Source: Bacteroidota bacterium (GTDB taxonomy: Bacteria > Bacteroidota > Bacteroidia > Bacteroidales > JABHKC01). From it: a stretch of 43,548 nt of DNA. Under the pieces are notes generated by a model, which saw only the letters and a list, made by a program, of their open reading frames with translations, was not told the origin of the DNA and ran no database searches. Position numbers and translations under genes: made by a program. Shown here piece by piece: positions 9,730 through 19,818 of the stretch; position 1 is the first letter of the stretch; each line of letters starts with the position of its first letter. The DNA lies in assembly GCA_018692315.1 (NCBI GenBank), contig JABHKC010000074.1:1-43548 (forward strand). Direction: 5' to 3'.

Positions 9730-9765
9730 TAAAAAAAACCCGCAAATCATAAAGAATTGCGGGTT
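9730..9765 (-). terminator. Terminator of the giant SprB-repeat gene
   Basis: On the minus strand a 9-bp stem AACCCGCAA / TTGCGGGTT (9757-9765 and 9737-9745) is followed by a run of eight T. It lies 23 nt after the stop of the giant gene and just upstream of hisS. Confidence 0.9.
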
Positions 9766-9787
9766 AGAATAAAAAAATCAATTACTA

Positions 9788-12700
9788 CTATTTAATAATG
9801 TTCATAGCTTTAGTCGCTACGAACGCATCTGTTGAAATTTTATAATAATATGTTCCTGCAGAAAGATTTTTACCATCAATTTTAATTTTGTGGTTTCCTG
9901 CTTCGAAATCATTATTAACAACTTCTTCTAATTTATCTCCAATTAGATTGTATATTGAAATTGTAACAAATTTACTTTCAGGTAAATAAAATTCAATTTC
10001 TGAATAATCTGAAAATGGGTTTGGAACATTTTGGCTTATAGAGAAATGACTATTTCCTACAAGTGAAACTTTTTCGGCAATGCTAATGCCATTTGTTGAA
10101 TAAGTTTCTTCTCCTTTTTCCCATGATTCCACAAAAAATACTTCTTCAATATTTGTAGAGCTATTCCACAATTTGAATGTCATATTTTCATTGTCCATTA
10201 ATCCTTCTATAGATTCGGTTGTTTCGTCGTTTCCCCAAACGGAAACCGCTAAGTTAGTATTTGAAAATACTGTAGATCCAACCAAAACCCCATTAGCGTT
10301 GAAAACACCTAATTCATCTCCGCTATTTGGAACAACATTCCATGCAGATTTTGGAAAACCTATTGTCATATTCGTACCAGTGTTTTTAACATTTTTAAAA
10401 TGAACTGGTACTTGGTTAATTATTGTTGATTTAGACAAATAACCATTAGGAGGATAAGAGAAATTGACGGCACCGCCAAGTGTATTAATCTTAATTTGAT
10501 ATCCTTGACCAGGAACCATATTTCCAATTAGGTTTAGGTTAATTTCTGGCCAATATACTTGACCCATAGAGTTTTTAACCAGTGAAATACGATTTGTTAC
10601 GTTGTTCATTCCTCCATTATAAGTATCCATAAAGATATAATCTATTGAAGCTTCAGAGAATCGTAGATATCCTAACATACTCCAACCGACTGGTACTGAA
10701 AGTACTATATTTTCAGGGATAATTTCTTGACCTACTACGGCGAGAGTTGCAGTATTAGCCATTTTAACTTGATATCCTTCTCCTATAGCAATTGTTCCAA
10801 TTCCGTCAATAATAAATGGTCCGAATAATCCATATGGTGCAAAAATATTTCCATATCCATCTTTAATTATTATTAAATCGCTCATAATATTTGCAAATAC
10901 GTTAACAACGCTATCACTTGGAGCAAGAACATCAATATATGTTGATATAATATTCCAATTTTGATTTAATGCGATGTATTGAGTATCAACACTTGATGGG
11001 TCGAAACCAATTGATAATAAGCCGCTAATACCATTTTCTTCATATGCATCTATGTTTTGGTAGCTTACATCGTAAGTAGCAACAGCTGGATATGTATATC
11101 CATTTGTAACATCCCAAATTCTCCAAGTAAATGTTTCAAGATCGTCAAAACCATCTTTCTCAATAGTTAATCCATCGTCTCCCCATGCACTTAGGGCTGT
11201 GTTGCTTCCTTCCCATCGAACATATCCTCCACAAGCTGGAACACCTGATGAATCGTAAAATACTCCTAAATAATCTCCAATTCCTATATCTAATCCAACT
11301 GCATTTATTGGAATATGTATAGTATGATTATTACCAGTAAATGGAGCATACCAATGAGGAGCTTCTAATGAGTAAATTGAATATGAAGAGCTAACTTGAC
11401 ATCCATTGTTATCTGTAACAGTAACTGTGTAAGTTCCAGATCCGATATTAGCTAAATCTTCAGTAACATCATTTGTGTTCCACAAGTATATGTAAGGATA
11501 GGTACCACAACATACATAATTGTCAATCATTCCTGAAATGCCTGTAATAGAATCAGTTCCATAAAGGGTAGATGATAATTCACATGGTTGGTTCAGCACA
11601 ATAGATGTAGTTTCAAAACAACCAAGGCTATCTTCAATTATAACACTGTACATACCGGCAGTAATATTTGTCAAATCTTCTAAGTTTGAAGAGAATCCAT
11701 TATCACCGGTCCAGGTAGCATTGAATGGGAATACTCCACCACTAATAAATAAATTTATAGAACCATTAGCATCACCATAACAAAGAGGTTCGCTTATTTG
11801 AGAATTTATCAATATTTCATCATGTCCGTGAATAGTAAGTGAGAATATTAATTGACAAGAATTAATATCTGTAACAGTAACAGTATAATCACCTTGTACT
11901 AAATCGCTTCGAGGATTAATTAAAGATCCATCCATCCATTGGTATGTATAAGGTGCTGCTCCTCCGAAAGGATCAATATCAACATAGCCTGTTGCATCAC
12001 CAGCACATAATACATTAAATACTGATGTTGAATCGAAAGAATATGTCATTGGTGCAGGATCAATCAATGTTATTGGCAATTGAGCTGATGAGGAAACATT
12101 ACATCCGTTTGCATCAGTAACAGTAACATCATATACGAAATTTCCAGGAATTCCTACAAGGTCTTGAGTTACTGCTCCATTTGTCCATAAATAAGAATAT
12201 GGGCTAGTTCCGCCACCTACACTAATATCAATTGCTCCATCGCTTGAATTATTACAAGAAATTTGGGTTTCATCTATAACTAATACAGACATTGGATTAG
12301 GTTGATCTACTGTAAAGCTACCTGTTGTCGTACAGCCTCTTGCATCACTTGTGATAGTTACGCTATATATTCCTGCACCTACTGTTACATCTTGAGTTGT
12401 CATTAAATTCGACCAAGTGTATGAGTATGTCTGAATTGCATCAAATCCTGGGTAGAAACCTCCGGCAACATTTGATAAATCAATTATTCCATCTGTAAAT
12501 GTAAAACAACTAACATTAAAAATGTTACTGTTAAAAGACATTTGGTCCGGTTCATAAATAGTAATACTATAAACTGAAGCACAGCCATTTGCATCCCACA
12601 TTGACAATGGATATACACCGGCTGAAATATTGGCATATTGTGCTACATTAGCTGTGTAATTAGTTGTGTCATAATCGAATGAGTACATATATGGCGGAGT

Positions 12701-15700
12701 TCCACCCATTGCTTCGATTGATACAGTTGAGGATTCACCAAAACATTGGATAATATCTCCTGTTAAGTTTCCTAATGTAATTGGGTCTGGTGGAGGACTG
12801 ATTTGAGCACTTGCACTGTTTGTACATCCCCAGCTATCTTCTATAGATATTGTATAGGTTCCATAGTTCAAATTGAAAATAGAATCAACAGTACCAGTAC
12901 CTGATACAAATGTCCCACCTGAAGTTTGTCCTGTTGACCAAGTAATAAGGTATGGACTTTCGCCTCCGTTTAAAATTAATGAAATTTCGCCGGTTGTATT
13001 TAATATACATGGAGGATCGAAAGCTGTAAGTATTGGAGTAATTGCATTGGCTGATTGTATAATTCCTTGTGAACTCACTTTTTCGCAACCAAGAGCATCA
13101 GTAACAGTAATTAAATATGTTCCTGCACCAATATTTGTTACATTTACATCGGTAGAACCATCAAACCAAAGGTAAGTATATGGCGCAGTACCACCCATAC
13201 CTTGTGCTATTAAATTACCATTTGTTTCACCGAAGCAGACATAATATTCGAAATTAGTTGTTATTGGAAGTGCAGAATTAAATGATACATTTACTGCAGA
13301 AGGTTCTGATAAGGTTGCACTAATTGTAGCAGTACAAAGATTATCATCAGTAACAGTAACAGTGTATGTATCGGCAGTTAATAATATTAAATCCTCAAAA
13401 CTTGATATGTAGGTTCCATTAGAGGTTTCCCAGTGATATGTGAAAGGGCTTGTTCCACCAGATACACCAAGATTTATTGCTCCTGTACTTTCACCATTAC
13501 AACTAACATTCGTTGTGTTCTGAATTAGTAAAGCTAATGTATTTGGCTGATCAATCGTATAATTAGCTGTAATAGAACAACCGTATAAGTCAGAAACTAC
13601 TACACTATAGTTTCCAGCAGGGAGATTTGATATATCTTGATCTGTACTACTGTTATTCCATAGATATGTATATTGGTTCCAACCGCCGAATGGAGTAATA
13701 TCAATAGCTCCATTACTTTCACCGTAGCATTGAACATCTACTGTAGCTGAGTTTGTGATAATTAAATCGTTTGCAGGTTGAAGTATTGTTGCTGATTCAA
13801 TATCAGTACAAGCATTGTCGTCAAATACAGTAACTGTATATGTTCCTGCAATCAAAGCATTATTGATAAAGGATGTTTCACCATCTGACCAAGTATATGT
13901 ATAATCTGAAGGAATACCTGTTCCTGAAATTGTACCACCAATTGGAATAGCTGTGATACTTCCCGTGTTTGCTCCATAACATATATTTGGAATCAAATTT
14001 AACTGAACCGATACACTTGTTGCAGGTTCTGTTAAAGTTCCATTAACTGAGGTAACACAATTATTGTTATCCGTTACGGTAACTTCATAGGCATTTGCAA
14101 TTAAATTATTTATATCCTCTGTTGTTTCTCCATTTGACCATAAATAAGAATATGGAGTTGTTCCACCAATAACTCCTAAATTTATTTCTCCTGTGTTGTC
14201 TCCATGACAAAGGATATCAGTAATAGAAACAAAATTTGCTTCTAATAAATTTGGTTCATCAACAATAAATGAACCGGAAACGGTACAACCATATAAATCT
14301 GAAACAACAACATCATAAGTATTTGCATTTAATCCTGAAATATTCTGAGTAGTTGATGAATTACTCCATAAATAAGTGTATGCTCCCCAACCACCATCTA
14401 CTGTGATATTAATAGCACCATTGCTTTCTCCAAAACAATTTGCATTAGTAACAAAGTCGTTCAAAATCATTAAATCACTTGCAGGTTCTTGTATTGTTGC
14501 ACTTTGAGTAACAGTACAAGCATTATCGTCTGAAACAGTTACAGAGTAAGTATTTGCAGGTAATCCGAGAATTTGGAAATCGGTACTACCATTTGACCAT
14601 GCATAAGTATAATTTCCTACAACTGTTCCGCCATTAGGTAATGCAGTGATTTGACCTGAATTAGCATTGTAGCAAATATATGGGAAGTAATTTAGTTGAA
14701 GTGATATTGATGTTGTAGGTTCGGTTAAAGCCGTTGTGCTGATATCAGTACAACCATGTGAATCGGTTACTGTTACAGAATAATTCCCGGCAGGTACAGA
14801 ACTTAGGTCTTCAGTTATTTCAAAGTTTGACCAAAAGAAGGTGTAGCCTGGAGAACCTCCAGTTACGCTATGCTCAATTTCGCCTGTGTTTTCTCCATTA
14901 CAAAGAATATCAGTTACAGAAGTAATGCTTGATACTAATTCTGTAGGTTCATCTACAAAATAAGTTCCAGTTGCAAAACATCCTATTAATCCATCAGAAA
15001 CTGTTACTAAATAAGTCCCTGTAGTTAGATTTATTAAATCTTCTGCATTAGAACCATTATCCCATACGAAAACATTTGATCCCCAACCACCATTAGTTGA
15101 GATATTGATTGATCCAGTATTTTCGCCAAAACAGTTTGCATCAATAACTGTTGAATTACTTATTTCCAATAGAGCCAAAGGTTGATTAATTGTTGCTTGT
15201 TGCGTAACACTACAACCATTATCGTCAGAAACAGTTACCTCATATGTTCCAGCAACTAAACCTGAAATTTGGAATGTATTGCTGCCATTAGACCAAATAT
15301 AGTTATAATCTGTTGGAGTCCCAGCTCCTGGAACAGTACCACCGGATGGAATTGCAGTAATACTTCCGGTATTCGCACCATAACAAATATTTGCCATATA
15401 ATTTAGTTGTACTGAAATAGCGGCAGCAGGCTCAGTAATAGATGTACTAATAATATCTGAACATCCATGTGAATCAGAGACTGTTACACTGTAGTTTCCA
15501 GCAGGGAGAGTATTGATATCTTCTGTTATTTCGCCGTTCGACCATAAATAACTATAGTTTGGAGAACCTCCATTAACTCCCAAATCAATTGAACCTGTAT
15601 TATTTCCATTACAAAGAATATTTGTTGTTGAATTAAAATTCAATTGTAAATCTGTTGGTTCATCAACGAAATAGCTTCCAACTACAAAACATCCTACTAT

Positions 15701-18700
15701 ATCTGTAACAGTAACAGAGTAATTTCCAGTAGGAATATTAATTAGGTCTTCAGTTGTTGCAGCATTACTCCATAAATAGGAATTTAATCCCCAACCACCA
15801 AAGCTCGTTATATTTATTGAGCCATTGCTTTCTCCAAAACAGTTTGCATCAGTTACTGATTGGTTATTTATTACTAATAAATCTGTAGGTTGATTAATTG
15901 TTGCTTGTTGGGTAACAGTACATCCATTATCATCAGAAACTGTTACTTCATAAGTTCCTGCAGTTAAACCAGAAATTTGGAAAGTATTTCCACCATTAGA
16001 CCAAATATAGCTATAATCCAATGGGATTCCAGTTCCTGAAATTGTTCCACCTGAAGGAATTGCAGTAATACTTCCAGAGCTTGCACCATAGCAAATATTT
16101 GCTACATAGTTCAACTGAACAGATACCTCAGATGCAGGCTCTGTTAGAGTTGTGCTAATTGTTTCACTACAACCATTTGCATCTGAAACAGTTACTTCGT
16201 AAGTATCAGCAATCAGATTAGTAATATCTTCTGTTGTTGAGTTATTTGACCATAAATAATTATATGGAAATGTTCCTCCTGCAACGCCAATATAAATATC
16301 ACCACTGTTATCGCCATTACAAAGAATATCTGTTGAAGAATCTATATTCAAATTCAAAACTGAAGGTTGACCAACAGTATAAGTTGCAATAGCAGTACAT
16401 CCTATTACACCATCGGTAATAGTTACTGTATAATTGCCTGAAATTAAGTTTATTAAATCTTCAGAAACAGCACCATTACTCCACAAAAATGAATATGAAC
16501 CCCAACCACCAAAAGGTGTAATGTCAATTGCTCCGTCAGAATTACCAAAACAATCTGCATCATCAATTGTTGAACTACTTATTTGTAATAAATCTGTAGG
16601 CTGATTAATTGTTGCTTGCTGAGAAACAGTACATCCATTATCATCAGAAACTGTTACTTCATATGTGCCGGCAGTTAAGCTAGAAATTTGAAATGTATTT
16701 CCACCATTAGACCATAAATAATTATAATCGGTAGGTGTACCTGAACCGGAATATGTTCCACCAGTAGGAATTGCAGTAACATTTCCTGTACTTGCCCCAA
16801 AACAAATATTTGGAAAATAATTTAATTGAACTGATACTGCACTTGCAGGTTCAGATAAAGTTGCATTTATAGTTGAACTACAACCATGGGCATCTGTAAC
16901 AGTAACATCATAAGTATTAGCAATTAGATTTGCAATATTTTGTGTCGTTTCAGTATTCGACCATAGATAATCGTAAGGCGTTGTTCCTCCAACAACACTA
17001 AGATCAATTGCTCCTGTATTTTCCCCGAAACATAAAATATTCGTTGTGGATGGTATGCCAAGAGTTAAGGCATTTGGCTGATCAACAAAATAACTTGATG
17101 TTGCAATGCAATTATTAGCATCTGTTATGGTTACACTGTAGGTTCCGCTTTGCAAATTTTGAATATCTTCTACAATTTGTCCATTGCTCCATAAGTAAGT
17201 ATAAGATCCCCAACCTCCTTGAGGAGTAATATCTAATGCTCCATTACTTTCACCAAAACAATTTACATCAGTAGTTATTGTTCCATTAATATATAAAGTG
17301 TCTAATGGTTGAACAATTGTTGCCGATTGGCTAACTTCGCAACCATTATCGTCAGAAACAGTAACTCCATATGTGCCGGCAGTTAATCCAAGATTTTGGA
17401 AAGTATTGTTACCATTTGACCATTGATATGTGTATGCCGTAGTTCCACTACCGGCTACTGTTCCTCCTGAAGCTACAGCTGTTATTTGTCCTGTATTTAC
17501 TCCATAACAAATATTTGGGAAATAGTTTAATTGTACAGCTGTTGAAGTTGCAGGCTCTGTAATTGTCAAAGAAACTGTATCAGTACAATTTTGAGAATCT
17601 GAAATAATTACAGTAAAAGTTCCAGCATTAAGATTACTGTTTGTTGAGCTTGTTACTGCATTGTTCCATAAGTATGAATATGGTGGTGTTCCACTAACTA
17701 CTGAAGTAGTTATTTCACCTGTTGGAATATTTTTACATAACAAGTCTGTTCCAGACAAAGAGGCAACAGGCATAACAGGTGGATTAATAGTAGCTGAAGC
17801 AGTTGCCTGACATCCGTTAAAATCGGTTACAGTAACAGAATAAGTACCTACAGAAAGTCCGCCAACATAAGCAGATATTGGATTTCCCGGAGCATCCCAA
17901 AAATATGAATATGCCGGAGTACCACCGCTTGGGATTGCATTTACTGAGCCAACAAAATTTATACAATCTTCATCTGTTTTATTAATTACAGTTGATAGAA
18001 CATCTGGTTCATTTACAATAAAACTTTCACTTTCCTGGCATCCCGAAGTATTATGAGTTACATTCAAAGTATAGGTTCCGGCTACTAAGCCAGAAATATC
18101 TTCAGAAACTCCTCCATTTGACCAAAAATACATAAAGTTTGTTGAGGGACCGAAGTTAATATTTACTGTAGGATTAATTGCACCATCTGAAAGACCATTA
18201 CATGAAACACCTGTTATAATTGAACTAAAGGTAATCTCAGAATTTTCTTCTATTACAGTAACGCTTTCAGTATGTGTACATGAATTTGCATCAGAAATCG
18301 TTACAGTATATGTTCCGGCAGATAAGCCTGGTACAGAATATGTTGTGGGATTTCCAGGGGCATTCCAGCTGTAAGTATATAGTGGAGTACCGCCATTAGC
18401 AACTATGGAAACTTCACCATTTGAACCTTGAAAACAAGTAACATCAGTTTTAGAAATCGTTCCTGCAAGCTCAGTTGGTTGAGTTATCTCAAAGGTTGAA
18501 TCTTTTAAACAACCATTTCCGTCAATAATTTGAACTGAATATTGACCTGCACTTTGATTTGATATAAATTCTACTGTTGAAATAGTTGTGCCACCTGAAG
18601 TCCATGTACCACCTTCTTGCCAATCATATGTAAATGGAGTGGTTCCGTTAAGTATTAATTGTAATCCTCCATTGCTTCCTCCAAAGCAGCTAACTTCTGT

Positions 18701-19279
18701 TTCTGAGACTGTAATATTAAATGTTGCTTGCTGAACCATATCCGAAGTTACCGCATTACACATATTTGCATCAGTAACAAGTACAGTATAGACTTGTCCT
18801 CCTACAAGGTTGCTAATGTCTTCTGTTGTCGCTCCATTGTTCCAGAAATAAAAATATGGAGGTGTTCCTCCTGAAACTGTCAAATCAATACTACCTGATG
18901 AATTACATGTTTCATCAGTAATATTAAGCTGTAATTGCAAACTAGGTGGTTGCGAAATGCTTACAGTACTCATGGCAGTACTACCTCCTTGGCCTGTAAC
19001 AGTTACTGAATAAGTTGTGGGATATAGAAATGAAATATCCTCAGTTGCATATGTAAAACCATAACCACTTTGCCAGAAATATGAATATGGACCTGGAAAT
19101 GCGACTTGATCAACTGTAAGGTTTATTGCACCTTGAGGTTCATAGGCACAGGCCGCATTAGTAATAGCAAAGGTTAATGGTCCGTCAATAATCGTTGTAT
19201 CCTGAGCCAAAGTAGTTGAGCTATGTAGTAAAAAGCTCAGGAATACACTGAAAATTAAAAAGTAATAGATTTTTTTCAT
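9788..19279 (-). CDS. Giant SprB-repeat surface protein with T9SS type A sorting domain
   Basis: A 3163-residue exported protein. Signal peptide 1-26 (ends 'TTLAQ'). Residues ~27-2640 are about 33 consecutive SprB-like units of 72-86 residues with the pattern C-[FYN]-G...G.I.....GG..PY.Y.WSNG..T..I..L.AGTY.VTV.D..GC; nearly every unit has two cysteines. Units 8-25 (residues 586-2002) form six A-B-C triplets. Then: a 'GDYLGVFYDSSG...WGDDG' module (~2645-2775), a paired 'GW...YW/GYQ(V/I)K' module (~2776-2945), a second 'GDELGVFNANG...WGNDE' module (~2955-3075) and the sorting domain ~3078-3163 ('NVPNPFSDYSEIEFYLP', 'LSAGTYYYKI', 'ATKAMNIIK'). SprB of Flavobacterium is a T9SS-delivered gliding adhesin; an adhesin or surface-filament role is inferred here. 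Cleavage of the tail and attachment through A-LPS is the usual fate of such proteins. Monocistronic, with a terminator behind it. Confidence 0.93.
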   Translation of the reverse strand: MKKIYYFLIFSVFLSFLLHSSTTLAQDTTIIDGPLTFAITNAACAYEPQGAINLTVDQVAFPGPYSYFWQSGYGFTYATEDISFLYPTTYSVTVTGQGGSTAMSTVSISQPPSLQLQLNITDETCNSSGSIDLTVSGGTPPYFYFWNNGATTEDISNLVGGQVYTVLVTDANMCNAVTSDMVQQATFNITVSETEVSCFGGSNGGLQLILNGTTPFTYDWQEGGTWTSGGTTISTVEFISNQSAGQYSVQIIDGNGCLKDSTFEITQPTELAGTISKTDVTCFQGSNGEVSIVANGGTPLYTYSWNAPGNPTTYSVPGLSAGTYTVTISDANSCTHTESVTVIEENSEITFSSIITGVSCNGLSDGAINPTVNINFGPSTNFMYFWSNGGVSEDISGLVAGTYTLNVTHNTSGCQESESFIVNEPDVLSTVINKTDEDCINFVGSVNAIPSGGTPAYSYFWDAPGNPISAYVGGLSVGTYSVTVTDFNGCQATASATINPPVMPVASLSGTDLLCKNIPTGEITTSVVSGTPPYSYLWNNAVTSSTNSNLNAGTFTVIISDSQNCTDTVSLTITEPATSTAVQLNYFPNICYGVNTGQITAVASGGTVAGSGTTAYTYQWSNGNNTFQNLGLTAGTYGVTVSDDNGCEVSQSATIVQPLDTLYINGTITTDVNCFGESNGALDITPQGGWGSYTYLWSNGQIVEDIQNLQSGTYSVTITDANNCIATSSYFVDQPNALTLGIPSTTNILCFGENTGAIDLSVVGGTTPYDYLWSNTETTQNIANLIANTYDVTVTDAHGCSSTINATLSEPASAVSVQLNYFPNICFGASTGNVTAIPTGGTYSGSGTPTDYNYLWSNGGNTFQISSLTAGTYEVTVSDDNGCTVSQQATINQPTDLLQISSSTIDDADCFGNSDGAIDITPFGGWGSYSFLWSNGAVSEDLINLISGNYTVTITDGVIGCTAIATYTVGQPSVLNLNIDSSTDILCNGDNSGDIYIGVAGGTFPYNYLWSNNSTTEDITNLIADTYEVTVSDANGCSETISTTLTEPASEVSVQLNYVANICYGASSGSITAIPSGGTISGTGIPLDYSYIWSNGGNTFQISGLTAGTYEVTVSDDNGCTVTQQATINQPTDLLVINNQSVTDANCFGESNGSINITSFGGWGLNSYLWSNAATTEDLINIPTGNYSVTVTDIVGCFVVGSYFVDEPTDLQLNFNSTTNILCNGNNTGSIDLGVNGGSPNYSYLWSNGEITEDINTLPAGNYSVTVSDSHGCSDIISTSITEPAAAISVQLNYMANICYGANTGSITAIPSGGTVPGAGTPTDYNYIWSNGSNTFQISGLVAGTYEVTVSDDNGCSVTQQATINQPLALLEISNSTVIDANCFGENTGSINISTNGGWGSNVFVWDNGSNAEDLINLTTGTYLVTVSDGLIGCFATGTYFVDEPTELVSSITSVTDILCNGENTGEIEHSVTGGSPGYTFFWSNFEITEDLSSVPAGNYSVTVTDSHGCTDISTTALTEPTTSISLQLNYFPYICYNANSGQITALPNGGTVVGNYTYAWSNGSTDFQILGLPANTYSVTVSDDNACTVTQSATIQEPASDLMILNDFVTNANCFGESNGAINITVDGGWGAYTYLWSNSSTTQNISGLNANTYDVVVSDLYGCTVSGSFIVDEPNLLEANFVSITDILCHGDNTGEINLGVIGGTTPYSYLWSNGETTEDINNLIANAYEVTVTDNNNCVTSVNGTLTEPATSVSVQLNLIPNICYGANTGSITAIPIGGTISGTGIPSDYTYTWSDGETSFINNALIAGTYTVTVFDDNACTDIESATILQPANDLIITNSATVDVQCYGESNGAIDITPFGGWNQYTYLWNNSSTDQDISNLPAGNYSVVVSDLYGCSITANYTIDQPNTLALLIQNTTNVSCNGESTGAINLGVSGGTSPFTYHWETSNGTYISSFEDLILLTADTYTVTVTDDNLCTATISATLSEPSAVNVSFNSALPITTNFEYYVCFGETNGNLIAQGMGGTAPYTYLWFDGSTDVNVTNIGAGTYLITVTDALGCEKVSSQGIIQSANAITPILTAFDPPCILNTTGEISLILNGGESPYLITWSTGQTSGGTFVSGTGTVDSIFNLNYGTYTISIEDSWGCTNSASAQISPPPDPITLGNLTGDIIQCFGESSTVSIEAMGGTPPYMYSFDYDTTNYTANVAQYANISAGVYPLSMWDANGCASVYSITIYEPDQMSFNSNIFNVSCFTFTDGIIDLSNVAGGFYPGFDAIQTYSYTWSNLMTTQDVTVGAGIYSVTITSDARGCTTTGSFTVDQPNPMSVLVIDETQISCNNSSDGAIDISVGGGTSPYSYLWTNGAVTQDLVGIPGNFVYDVTVTDANGCNVSSSAQLPITLIDPAPMTYSFDSTSVFNVLCAGDATGYVDIDPFGGAAPYTYQWMDGSLINPRSDLVQGDYTVTVTDINSCQLIFSLTIHGHDEILINSQISEPLCYGDANGSINLFISGGVFPFNATWTGDNGFSSNLEDLTNITAGMYSVIIEDSLGCFETTSIVLNQPCELSSTLYGTDSITGISGMIDNYVCCGTYPYIYLWNTNDVTEDLANIGSGTYTVTVTDNNGCQVSSSYSIYSLEAPHWYAPFTGNNHTIHIPINAVGLDIGIGDYLGVFYDSSGVPACGGYVRWEGSNTALSAWGDDGLTIEKDGFDDLETFTWRIWDVTNGYTYPAVATYDVSYQNIDAYEENGISGLLSIGFDPSSVDTQYIALNQNWNIISTYIDVLAPSDSVVNVFANIMSDLIIIKDGYGNIFAPYGLFGPFIIDGIGTIAIGEGYQVKMANTATLAVVGQEIIPENIVLSVPVGWSMLGYLRFSEASIDYIFMDTYNGGMNNVTNRISLVKNSMGQVYWPEINLNLIGNMVPGQGYQIKINTLGGAVNFSYPPNGYLSKSTIINQVPVHFKNVKNTGTNMTIGFPKSAWNVVPNSGDELGVFNANGVLVGSTVFSNTNLAVSVWGNDETTESIEGLMDNENMTFKLWNSSTNIEEVFFVESWEKGEETYSTNGISIAEKVSLVGNSHFSISQNVPNPFSDYSEIEFYLPESKFVTISIYNLIGDKLEEVVNNDFEAGNHKIKIDGKNLSAGTYYYKISTDAFVATKAMNIIK
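13274..17524 (-). repeat. Higher-order tandem repeat: six ~708-bp A-B-C triplets of SprB units
   Basis: Within the giant gene, units recur with a period of three. A units begin (Y/L)xPNICYG-like and contain 'NTFQISGLTAGTYEVTVSDDNGC'-type text; B units begin with 'CFGESNGAINIT' and 'GGWG'; C units begin 'TTNILCNG' and end 'EPA..VSVQLN'. Triplet starts on the minus strand are at 17524, 16819, 16108, 15400, 14689 and 13996, giving lengths of 235, 237, 236, 237, 231 and 241 codons. Total 4251 bp, exactly in frame. This indicates amplification of a three-unit block. Confidence 0.9.
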
Positions 19280-19788
19280 AATTTTAAAATTTAGTTCATT
19301 ATTAAACAGTATATATTAATTAATATTTATTTAAAAGAATTCAAAACACTACATATCAAAATATAATAAATTACACAGAATAACTAATTTTTCACATTCC
19401 ATACAACTTCTTCTTACTGCCAATTTTTTTAAAAAAAACAATAGAGAGCAAATGTATAATTTAATGTAGAAATAACAAAAACAATTTTGCTTTTTCATAA
19501 ACATATTTTTTTTTGAAGTGAATTTGTTTGTAGTACAATAAGATAGATGGAAATATTTATTTTAAGTAAAAATTAACAAAATTATTTATGGAATAAAAAT
19601 ATTAAATATTTTCAGTTTGCATTTTCTATAGATTATTCTGGATGAAGATTTAGAAGAACTTTAGAGGAAAAGACAATATGAAGGCAACTCCTGTTTTTTA
19701 AGTCATTAGTTGTCATTGTTATATATGATATTTAAACAACAAAATGAACTAAGAAAAAAAAATGAGCTAAATCAAAATCAAAAATTCC
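19280..19788. other. Long AT-rich intergenic region between divergent genes
   Basis: About 510 bp between the start of the giant gene (minus) and the ABC-F promoter box (plus). Very AT-rich, with homopolymeric A and T runs, and no ORF, hairpin terminator or repeat that I can support. It must hold the promoter of the giant gene, but I see no exact TAnnTTTG box close to its ATG. Confidence 0.5.
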
Positions 19789-19796
19789 TATTTTTG
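19789..19796 (+). promoter_or_regulatory. Bacteroidota -7 box before the ABC-F gene (TATTTTTG)
   Basis: A perfect TAnnTTTG box 23 nt upstream of the TTG start at 19819. No TTTG lies at the expected -33 distance. It implies a very short leader and supports a start near 19819. Confidence 0.4.
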
Positions 19797-19818
19797 AACA
19801 AAATTAATATAAGTAAAG

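Noticed and set aside
9707-9745. 13-codon N-terminal extension of hisS
   Set aside because: It overlaps the arm of the upstream terminator and does not match the usual HisRS N-terminus, which begins at the ATG at 9706.
12873-13175. Plus- and minus-strand short ORFs inside the SprB gene
   Set aside because: They are out-of-frame shadows of the repeat-coding sequence with low-complexity translation and no start context.
9788-19279. Regularly spaced repeats that could be mistaken for a CRISPR array or multiple genes
   Set aside because: The repeats are degenerate, in one continuous reading frame and translate into SprB units; there are no stop codons and no spacers of CRISPR type.
19280-19818. 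Possible small RNA or missed gene in the 539-bp gap
   Set aside because: No ORF, no hairpin with T tract and no conserved-looking element could be recognised; only AT-rich sequence.
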